A stretch of DNA of 64,000 nt from contig VGXS01000014.1 of NCBI GenBank assembly GCA_016873225.1, positions 1 to 64,000 of the forward strand, written 5' to 3'. A program made the translations under genes and the position numbers. This document shows, one piece after another, positions 26,627 through 33,226 of this stretch. A model generated the notes under the pieces. The model was not told the DNA's origin and searched no databases. It was given only the letters and a program-made list of their open reading frames with translations. How positions within the stretch are numbered: position 1 is the first letter of the stretch; each line of letters begins with the position of its first letter. The stretch is from Planctomycetota bacterium. Lineage in GTDB: Bacteria; Planctomycetota; Planctomycetia; Gemmatales; Gemmataceae.

Positions 26627-26914
26627 ATGAAACTGCAACCCCTCAACGACAAGATCGTGGTCAAGCGCGAGGAAGCCGAGGAAAAGACCGCCAAGGGTCT
26701 CTACCTTCCCTCCGCCGCCCAGGAAAAGCCCCGCAAGGGCAAGGTTATTGCCTTGGGGCAGGGCAAGTACCTCGAGAACGGCAAGCGTTCGACCTTCCAA
26801 GTGAAGGAAGGCGACAAAGTGCTTTTCTCCTCCTACGCCGGCAGCGAGGTCAAGTTGGGCGACGATGAATACCTGATCATGTCCGAGGACGATATTCTTG
26901 CCATCGTGAACTGA
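26627..26914 (+). CDS. groES: Co-chaperonin GroES
   Basis: The protein is 95 aa, the usual length. It shows LQPLNDKIVVKREEAEEKTA at the start, the mobile loop (KGLYLPSAAQEKPRKGKVIA), GDKVLFSSYAGSEVK and the closing DDILAIVN. It would form the heptameric lid over GroEL. No groEL lies downstream; a terminator follows within 30 nt, so this is a solitary groES. AGGAG lies 9 nt before the start. Confidence 0.95.
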   Translation: MKLQPLNDKIVVKREEAEEKTAKGLYLPSAAQEKPRKGKVIALGQGKYLENGKRSTFQVKEGDKVLFSSYAGSEVKLGDDEYLIMSEDDILAIVN

Positions 26915-26943
26915 TCGCGCTTGAGGAATCCGATCCACTCACC

Positions 26944-26967
26944 CCCCGGTTGACCGCCGGGGTTTTT
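26944..26967 (+). terminator. Rho-independent terminator after groES
   Basis: A six-base stem CCCCGG (26944-26949) and CCGGGG (26957-26962) closes a 7-nt loop and is followed directly by five T. It ends the response regulator-groES transcript. Confidence 0.85.
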
Positions 26968-27121
26968 ATTTCCCATGGCGCGACAATCGCCAGCCATGGT
27001 GCTTCCCGCGCCACTCAGGGTTGCCTCGGGAGCATAAACAGGCTTTCGAACACAGGCGATGCCGTGGCCTGACATTTGCTTGTAATATGAAGTGATTCCC
27101 ATCTTTCCTGGAGCATGAGCC

Positions 27122-28303
27122 ATGATCCGTCACCTTGTCGCGTCCTCCGCCCTTTTCGGCCTCGCGTTCCTGTCGCCCTGGGCATTTGGACAAACATCCC
27201 AGATTCAAGCCACGGTTGAGCAAAAATTGACCGCGCTTCGGAAAACCGCCCAGACACCGGATATCGATGCCGTTGCCGCCAAGGCTGTGGCGTACCTCCG
27301 CAAGACACAGGAGGAGAATGGTGGCTGGTCCACCAAGTTGAGCCCCGGCGTGACAGGCATTGTGGTGACAGGGTTGATCAAGGGGGGCAAGGTGTCACCG
27401 GATGATCCGATGGTGGCCAAGGGACTCAAGTACATCGAGGGCCTCATCAACACCGAAGCCGGCCACATCGCAGGAAACAACCCCCGGGTTCAGCTTCAGA
27501 ACTATGTCACTTCCGTGAATGTCATGGCGCTCGCGGCGGCCAAGCGCGACAGCTACAAGGCCGTGGTTGCCGATGCCGCGAAGTTTCTCAAGAAACTCCA
27601 GTGGGATGAATCGGAGGGCAAGGGCCGCGACAGCGATTTCTTTGGAGGCGCCGGGTACGACAGCAAGTCGCGCCCCGACCTGTCCAACACCGCGTTCTTC
27701 CTCGAGGCCCTCAAGGAGGCCGGTATTCCCAAGGATGATCCCGCCTACAAGAAGGCGATGGTCTTCGTGAGCCGGTGCCAGAACCTCAAGGGCGAGCACA
27801 ATGACCAGCCTTGGGCCGGCAAGGTGAACGATGGCAGTTTCCTTTACTCCTCCGCGGGAGGAGGTACCACCAAGTCGTTCGACCAACCCGACTCCAATGG
27901 AGGCATGCCCGGTTATGCCTCCATCACCTATGCCGGCATCAAGAGCCTGATTTACTGCGGACTGACCAAGGATGATCCCCGGGTGAAGGCCGGGCTCGAT
28001 TGGCTGCGCAAGAACTACGACCTCGACCGCAACCCCGGAATGCCCGCCGGTCGCGAGGAGTGGGGCCTTTTCTATGCCCTCAGCAGCGGGTCCAAGATGT
28101 TCGCGGCCTTGGGTGAGGCGGAGTTCACCGACGCCAAGGGTGTCAAGCACGATTGGCGCAAGGACATGCTTGCGGTTCTGGCCAAGCGCCAGAAAGCGGA
28201 CGGCTCATGGAGCAACGAGAAGGACCGATGGATGGAAGGCGACACCGGCCTTGTGACCGGATTCGCGCTCATGGCCTTGGGGAACATCCGCGGCGAAAAA
28301 TGA
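27122..28303 (+). CDS. Exported squalene-cyclase/prenyltransferase alpha-toroid protein
   Basis: The protein of 393 aa has a signal peptide cleaved near AFGQTS. The rest is alpha/alpha-barrel repeat: AVAYLRKTQEENGGWSTK, SDFFGGAGYDSKSRPDLSNT, ALKEAGIPKDDPAYKKAM, SNGGMPGYASITYAGIKSL, LAVLAKRQKADGSWSNEKD. These carry the Gln-x-x-x-Gly-x-Trp (QW-like) motifs of terpene cyclases, but the catalytic DxDD is not visible and the protein is exported, so cyclase activity is unlikely. In planctomycetes such proteins are common and uncharacterised. Ribosome binding site GGAG precedes ATG. Confidence 0.85.
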   Translation: MIRHLVASSALFGLAFLSPWAFGQTSQIQATVEQKLTALRKTAQTPDIDAVAAKAVAYLRKTQEENGGWSTKLSPGVTGIVVTGLIKGGKVSPDDPMVAKGLKYIEGLINTEAGHIAGNNPRVQLQNYVTSVNVMALAAAKRDSYKAVVADAAKFLKKLQWDESEGKGRDSDFFGGAGYDSKSRPDLSNTAFFLEALKEAGIPKDDPAYKKAMVFVSRCQNLKGEHNDQPWAGKVNDGSFLYSSAGGGTTKSFDQPDSNGGMPGYASITYAGIKSLIYCGLTKDDPRVKAGLDWLRKNYDLDRNPGMPAGREEWGLFYALSSGSKMFAALGEAEFTDAKGVKHDWRKDMLAVLAKRQKADGSWSNEKDRWMEGDTGLVTGFALMALGNIRGEK

Positions 28304-28361
28304 TGCAGGCTTGACCGCATCAGTGGCAGGCGAGTGAAGACCCGCCCTGAAATTTCCTTGG

Positions 28362-28399
28362 CCCCCGCCCCGCGGTGGCCCATACTTTGGGCGCGGGGG
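28362..28399. terminator. GC-rich hairpin between convergent genes
   Basis: CCCCCGC (28362-28368) pairs with GCGGGGG (28393-28399), with an inner GCCC/GGGC stem. It has no T-run on either side, so it is not a classical terminator, but its position between the convergent genes ending at 28303 and 28478 suggests a transcription barrier. Confidence 0.4.
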
Positions 28400-28477
28400 A
28401 AAACATGAAAATTTCGCACAGAATATGTGTTAAATAAGCTTGGCCGAGATAATCTCGTAATCCGTCCACCGCTCAAT

Positions 28478-28882
28478 TCATGATGCGGAAAAAATTGCTG
28501 TTCCCCTGTCAATGATTTTTCCGGCGGGGTCGGTCAGGGTGAGGGGGCCTGTCAACTTGGCTTGAGGAGTTGGCGTAAGATTCACCCTTCCCGCAACGTG
28601 GCGAGTCGAATCATTGCCGTGGTACCAAGTCAAGTTGATCCCGCTTTGCGTGGAGGTCGTCACTCCCCAATACGATTTGGTTCCAATTTTCACCCATCCG
28701 CCCGAACCGACCGGAAAGTTAATCCTCGTGGCGGAGTAGGAAATCGGGGTCTGCTTGGTGCCGATTTTGTAGCTACCTGAAAAGGCGGGGAGTTTGAACT
28801 GCGCCTTGGTATCAAGAAGCGGGGTTCCAGCCAAACCGGAGGATAGTGCCAGCGCGATGCCAAAAGCCATCAACGGACGCAT
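28478..28882 (-). CDS. Small exported protein of unknown function
   Basis: The protein of 134 aa has a clear signal peptide (MRPLMAFGIALALSSGLAG) and a strong ribosome binding site (GAGGAG, 9 nt upstream). The mature part is beta-rich, with two similar short units (SYKIGTKQTPISYSATRINF and WVKIGTKSYWGVTTSTQSG), possibly an internal duplication. No family is recognised. The upstream region is AT-rich and holds an RTX fragment on the other strand. Confidence 0.7.
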   Translation of the reverse strand: MRPLMAFGIALALSSGLAGTPLLDTKAQFKLPAFSGSYKIGTKQTPISYSATRINFPVGSGGWVKIGTKSYWGVTTSTQSGINLTWYHGNDSTRHVAGRVNLTPTPQAKLTGPLTLTDPAGKIIDRGTAIFSAS

Positions 28883-28958
28883 TGCAATATCTCCTCTTAT
28901 TTAAGCAAACAACTTCTATCCAACCCCCTTCACTTGGGTCAATGACAGCAACTACTGA

Positions 28959-29078
28959 CCGAACAGCGACAACGGAAACGATTCCCTCGACGGTGAAAAT
29001 GGTGACGAAGCCGTTGATGGCGGTGCCGGGCAGGATACTCTCCTTGGGACGAAAACCACGATCAATTCAATAACTTGA
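28959..29078 (+). pseudogene. RTX (calcium-binding nonapeptide) gene fragment
   Basis: A short frame closed by stops on both sides (TGA at 28956 and at 29076) reads SDNGNDSLDGENGDEAVDGG then AGQDTLLGTKTTINSIT. This is the GGxGxDxLx pattern of RTX repeats, with no start codon and no ribosome binding site. A second scrap, EGGDSGD then stop, occurs in another frame at 29101-29124. It looks like the decayed 3' end of a second RTX gene, lying in an AT-rich 420-nt gap (28883-29301) that holds no other gene except the promoter of the intact RTX gene. Confidence 0.55.
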
Positions 29079-29247
29079 ATGAAAATGTGAAAACAACCAT
29101 GAGGGCGGTGACAGCGGCGATTGAGTCGGCTGGAATCGCTGGTGATTGGGGCCTGAAATCGTTCCGGATCCAATCTTTTTTGAAAAATTACATTTTTTTG
29201 TCCGCTTCATGGTTCGCCTTCCGCTAAAGAATGGGTTTTCTATTCTC

Positions 29248-29276
29248 GGAACACACTTCTTATAGTTTGCTATACT
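29248..29276 (+). promoter_or_regulatory. Candidate sigma-70 promoter of the RTX gene
   Basis: TATACT (29271-29276) is a near-consensus -10 box, with GGAACA (29248-29253, half-matching TTGACA) 17 nt upstream. Transcription would start near 29283, leaving a 20-nt leader with AGGGGC before ATG at 29302. The surrounding DNA is AT-rich compared with the window. Confidence 0.45.
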
Positions 29277-29301
29277 CATAATGATTCTCTAGGGGCGCCA
29301 C

Positions 29302-30960
29302 ATGTTCAATCCCAAGAAGAACCGCAACTCATTCTTGCCCGCCATCGAGGCCCTTGAAACCCGCGCCACACCGGCGGCGGGGATCACCGCCTCGCTGTTT
29401 CGGGGACAACTGATCATCAACGGCACCGAAAGGGCCGACATCATCACCCTGGTCCGCAGGGGTGCCACAATTGGTGTCCAAGGGGTGCCGGGCTCGACTT
29501 TCCAAGCCCGGTTGGTTGTCTCGGTGCAGATCAATGCCGGTGGCGGGAACGATGTCGTTCGCGCCAACACCGAAGCGCTTATCGGTGGCGTGCCCATCAC
29601 TCTGCCCGTCACCATCAATGGTGGCGCCGGGAACGACACCATCACCGGTGGGGCAGGTAACGACTCCATCACCGGCGGTGACGGCAACGACTCCATCAAT
29701 GGCGGCGCCGGGAATGATGTCATCAATGGGAATAACGGCAACGACACCCTCACCGGCGGCAACGGCAACGACTCCATCAATGGCAATGATGGAAACGATG
29801 CCGTTTCAGGCGGGCAGGGCAATGACGCCGTCACGGGCGGCAATGGCATCGACACCCTCAACGGCAACGATGGAAACGACTCGATCAATGGTGGCGCCGG
29901 CGATGACCTGCTCTATGGCGAGGCAGGCGCGGACACCCTCATCGGATTCATTGGCAACGACAACCTTAATGGTGGCGATGGCAATGACTCCCTCGACTGC
30001 GGCGATGGAAACGACATCGCGGACGCCGGAACCGGAAATGACACTGTCTCCGGTGGGCAGGGTGACGATCAACTTGATGGCAACGATGGCAACGACAGAA
30101 TTGATGGCAACTCGGGTATAGACACGATTGATGGCGGTTGGGGCGATGATGCCGCCAACGGAGGTGATGGAAATGACGAAATCATCGGTGGCCAGGGCGA
30201 TGACTCCCTGAGCGGTGATGCAGGCGATGATTCCATCGAGGGTGACCAGGGCCTTGACCAAATCGATGGCGGCCAAGGTGATGATTCCCTCGACGGCAAT
30301 GATGGCGCCGATCACATCACCGGGGGCGATGGAGAAGATGAAATTGACGCCGGTGGTGGCGACGACACGGTCGATGGAGGAAATGAAAACGACAACATCT
30401 CCGGGGGAGATGGCAACGACACCCTGAATGGTGACGATGGAAACGACACCATTGATGGAGATCAGGGACTAGACCAAATTGAAGGTGGCCAGGGAGACGA
30501 CTCTCTTGATGGTGGGGACGGCAACGACGAAATTTGGGGCGGCATCGGAAACGACCAAGTTTGGGGCGGCATCGGCCTCGACTACCTCTATGGCGATGAC
30601 GGCAACGACAACCTTGACGGCGGTTCGGGAGATGACTTCCTCTTTGGCGGCATCGGCCTCGATTGGCTGTTCGGACAACTTGGCAATGATTCCCTCGATG
30701 GCGGCACGGGCGACGACGAACTCTGGGGCGGCGACGGCGTTGACTGGCTCATTGGTGATGTCGGCGATGACACCATCTACGGTGGAGAAGGTGACGACTC
30801 CATCTTTGGTGGCGACGGAAACGACACCATCGATGGTGGATCTGGCGACAACAACCAATCTGGTGGAGACGGTTCCGACACATTCGCGCCCGGAACTGGA
30901 AACAACACCATTCCAGATCTTTCCTTTGAAGACATCATGTCAATCATTAACGAGGATTGA
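29302..30960 (+). CDS. Large RTX repeat calcium-binding surface protein
   Basis: The protein is 552 aa. Residues 10-25 (SFLPAIEALETRATPA) match the E-x-L-E-x-R-x-x-P motif at the N-terminus of many giant planctomycete surface proteins, taken to be an export or sorting signal. Residues ~35-105 form a short beta region (LIINGTERADIITLV). From ~107 to ~530 nonapeptides of the GGxGxDxLx type run almost without break (for example GGAGNDTITGGAGNDSITGG), enough for a long calcium-filled parallel beta-roll. No enzymatic domain is present. The C-terminus NNTIPDLSFEDIMSIINED may be a type I secretion signal. The composition is very acidic. Confidence 0.88.
   Translation: MFNPKKNRNSFLPAIEALETRATPAAGITASLFRGQLIINGTERADIITLVRRGATIGVQGVPGSTFQARLVVSVQINAGGGNDVVRANTEALIGGVPITLPVTINGGAGNDTITGGAGNDSITGGDGNDSINGGAGNDVINGNNGNDTLTGGNGNDSINGNDGNDAVSGGQGNDAVTGGNGIDTLNGNDGNDSINGGAGDDLLYGEAGADTLIGFIGNDNLNGGDGNDSLDCGDGNDIADAGTGNDTVSGGQGDDQLDGNDGNDRIDGNSGIDTIDGGWGDDAANGGDGNDEIIGGQGDDSLSGDAGDDSIEGDQGLDQIDGGQGDDSLDGNDGADHITGGDGEDEIDAGGGDDTVDGGNENDNISGGDGNDTLNGDDGNDTIDGDQGLDQIEGGQGDDSLDGGDGNDEIWGGIGNDQVWGGIGLDYLYGDDGNDNLDGGSGDDFLFGGIGLDWLFGQLGNDSLDGGTGDDELWGGDGVDWLIGDVGDDTIYGGEGDDSIFGGDGNDTIDGGSGDNNQSGGDGSDTFAPGTGNNTIPDLSFEDIMSIINED
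29620..30890 (+). repeat. 27-bp coding repeats encoding RTX nonapeptides
   Basis: The DNA repeats with a 27-bp period (GGCAACGAC, ATCAATGG and GGTGGCGATGG cores recur many times), each unit encoding one or half of a paired nonapeptide. The variation between units is mostly synonymous or conservative, as expected from repeat expansion followed by drift. Such tracts are prone to copy-number change and to assembly collapse. Confidence 0.85.
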
Positions 30961-31042
30961 GGCTGGCGGATAAGGTTGCCTTGGGTATCGCCCCACCGAA
31001 ACGAAAAAACGCTGTTCCCGAGACAGGCGGGCCTTCTCCGGA

Positions 31043-31744
31043 GTGACATTGAATCCGCATGAAATGAACCTGATCACGGAACCCGGTCCGACGCCGGGTT
31101 CTGTCGTTTCTCCAAGCGGCGTGGTGCTTTGTGTTCCTGATGGCTGGACGCTTCTGGAACCGGGCGACGCCACGCTCACCCGGCGGGTGAAGGCGGCCGG
31201 GCCCTCTTGGACTGTTCAGGAAAAGCAAGGCCGACGCACATTCTCGCGCGGCGTGTGGGCCGCGGCCGAAACCATTTCACGCATCAGGGCCGAACTGGAG
31301 GAAGAAAGGTCGACCGAGGCTTACGCGAAAAAGCGGCAATCCGACCTCGTGAGAAGGGAGCGTGTCCAAGAAGCCTATGTGGAGGATTTCCACGCGGCCA
31401 TCATCTCATTCCTGAACTTCCATCCCGAGCATGGCCCACTGGCGGAAAAACTGGCGCGCCTGGTAACCATCCATGCCACCCCCGTGGGAAGCGGAACCGT
31501 CGCTCGCACAAGGACGATTCCGATCGGGCGTCGCGCCGAGGCCGCCGTGATCGCCTGGATGCGTCACCAGACCACCGGCTACGACGCCATGCCCATCGCG
31601 CGTGTGAAAGGCCGGCGGAGGGAGGTTCGGCGAATGCTGGCTGGCAGATCCCGCGAACTCCTTCAAGTTTACAGGTCGGGCCCCTCGACCCCGGAAGACT
31701 GTCCCCTCGCCGCCGCCGCGCGTCGCATCCGCGAAAATCCTTGA
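31043..31744 (+). CDS. DUF2293 domain protein
   Basis: The protein is up to 233 aa from GTG 31043; TTG 31049 (GGAG 5 nt upstream) and ATG 31064 are alternatives. The C-terminal half carries the DUF2293 hallmark, AVIAWMRHQTTGYDAMPIAR then VKGRRREVRRMLAGRSRELL. The middle (~75-115) is a charged helix (IRAELEEERSTEAYAKKRQ). The family occurs in planctomycetes, actinobacteria and fungi with no known role. The basic C-terminus suggests nucleic-acid contact, which is only an inference. No signal peptide. Confidence 0.8.
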   Translation: MTLNPHEMNLITEPGPTPGSVVSPSGVVLCVPDGWTLLEPGDATLTRRVKAAGPSWTVQEKQGRRTFSRGVWAAAETISRIRAELEEERSTEAYAKKRQSDLVRRERVQEAYVEDFHAAIISFLNFHPEHGPLAEKLARLVTIHATPVGSGTVARTRTIPIGRRAEAAVIAWMRHQTTGYDAMPIARVKGRRREVRRMLAGRSRELLQVYRSGPSTPEDCPLAAAARRIRENP

Positions 31745-31825
31745 AAAAAGCCACTGAAAAGCACTTCAAATAGATGATTTGGATGATGCCATCGATAAAA
31801 CAACGATGTCAAATGTATTGAATTG

Positions 31826-31922
31826 AAAAGAGCCCCGAATGGAGGTGCGAAGCGCCGGAGTGAGCGGGTGATTTCCAATGCATCCCTCTCAGTTCGCCTT
31901 CGGCCCCGCTCGGGGCTCTTTT
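31826..31922. terminator. Perfect 13-bp inverted repeat; bidirectional terminator or structured element
   Basis: AAAAGAGCCCCGA (31826-31838) and TCGGGGCTCTTTT (31910-31922) are exact inverted repeats around a 71-nt insert, which contains a smaller hairpin (GGTGC-GAA-GCGCC). Read on either strand, the far arm ends in a T-run, so it can terminate both convergent genes (ending 31744 and 32098). The long loop is unusual for a terminator. The rest of the 31745-32097 gap holds no gene; a second inverted pair (CTCACTTCG 31968-31976 and CGAAGTGAG 32051-32059) lies further right. Confidence 0.6.
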
Positions 31923-32097
31923 TGTTTCTGTCATGGCTCCTTTAGTTGTTCCTTGATCGACTCGCCACTCACTTCGCTGGGGTTCCCAAGCATTGTCAGT
32001 TTTTGTCTAGCCTCCACATTGAGATCCGTTCATCGATTAGGAGTCCTGAACGAAGTGAGGGGCCAAAGTGAAGGTGCCGGAAACCTGCGGAAGTCGG

Positions 32098-33153
32098 CTA
32101 CAGCTTGGCAGCCAACGCTTCACGACACGACCTCAGCCCTTCCTCGGCCTCATCCTCGGTTGCGCCGGCGGCCCGCATGGTCAGGATCGGCCAGCCAGCC
32201 GGAACAATCTCGCCCGGCACGGGAATATCAGCCAGCCCGGGCAGGCCCGCCAAGCCATCGGGAACGGTGGTGTCCTGCCTCGCATAGACGATTTCCTTGG
32301 CCACGACGCGGGCCGGAGGCCGTGGCAAGGGTGCCGGGCTGGCCCCGAACGCCGCGGCTTGCCATGCGACCGTGGGGATACCGGTGGCCATTTCAATCAC
32401 CTCGGCCGAGGCCGTGTAGCGTGGATTGACTTCCACCGGAACAAATCGCCCTTCCGCGAGGATGCCATCGATCCCGAACAAGCCGAGCGCGCCCGACTGG
32501 GCCGCGAGTACCGCGCCAAGCCGGCGAAGGCCATCCGCAGCCGTTCCAAAATCGATCGGACCAACGCTCCCCCGATACGAAAACGGGCCGGCGGGGCCGC
32601 CGATGATCTGCCGGGTCGTGCCGAGGAGTTCCACGCGATTGGCAAACGCGCAAAACAGCGAGGCGACCGGTTCGCCTACGATCCGCCGTTGCCGGAAAGC
32701 CCGCCATGGGGGCGGCAAACGCCCTCCCGCCCAAGGGATGATGCCCTTGCCACCGGCGCCGGACAGGGGTTTCAACAGGCTCGGTTCACCGGCGGCATTG
32801 GCCCAGGCGGGCACCGGCAAACCCTCAGCCTGGAGACTCTCGCACCATCGCCATGGGCGGCGAAGGCACCTGAGGGCCCTTCCGGAAATGCCCCAAAGCG
32901 GCCTTCGCGCCGCGAGTCGGTCGACCAGCCTCGGTTGGTTCTCCAATCCGCCGGTGTACATCCAGGGTTCACCACCCGCGGGAAACATTCGGTCAAGGTC
33001 CCGGTATCCCGCCTCGAGGCGCGTGGCGGGCCCCAAGGCCAGCAGATCCTGGTCGCAAAACAGGTCGAATGAAACGGGTTCATATCCCGCCCGGACCGCC
33101 GATTCGGCGCAGGCCCGGGCACTGGCCCCGACGATGAGGAGACAGCCCGCCAT
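32098..33153 (-). CDS. ATP-grasp enzyme of the COG2232 type, linked to H4MPT genes
   Basis: The protein of 351 aa has an N-terminal Rossmann-like start (LLIVGASARACAESAVRAGY), then an ATP-grasp domain: LLKPLSGAGGKGIIPW as nucleotide loop, and LFGIDGILAEGRFVPVEVNP with the metal-binding Glu/Asn. Proteins of this type sit in H4MPT (tetrahydromethanopterin) gene sets of methylotrophs, planctomycetes and methanogens. It would ligate an acid to an amine using ATP, but the substrate is not established. It stands 10 kb from the mch operon and is divergent from the haem/HEAT protein gene. Confidence 0.75.
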   Translation of the reverse strand: MAGCLLIVGASARACAESAVRAGYEPVSFDLFCDQDLLALGPATRLEAGYRDLDRMFPAGGEPWMYTGGLENQPRLVDRLAARRPLWGISGRALRCLRRPWRWCESLQAEGLPVPAWANAAGEPSLLKPLSGAGGKGIIPWAGGRLPPPWRAFRQRRIVGEPVASLFCAFANRVELLGTTRQIIGGPAGPFSYRGSVGPIDFGTAADGLRRLGAVLAAQSGALGLFGIDGILAEGRFVPVEVNPRYTASAEVIEMATGIPTVAWQAAAFGASPAPLPRPPARVVAKEIVYARQDTTVPDGLAGLPGLADIPVPGEIVPAGWPILTMRAAGATEDEAEEGLRSCREALAAKL

Positions 33154-33226
33154 CGATGTTCCCGGTTGCTGGAAAGCTCAACAGCGTTTAGCTTACGGGA
33201 ATATGCCAACCGCGCGGAGTTTCCCG

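Noticed and set aside
29620-30890. CRISPR array, suggested by regular short repeats
   Set aside because: The repeats are coding, have a 27-bp period without unique spacers of constant length, and translate to RTX nonapeptides; no cas genes nearby.
32426-33226. Upstream extension of the haem/HEAT protein frame
   Set aside because: The extension is antisense to the ATP-grasp gene. The signal peptide and ribosome binding site place the true start at 33227.
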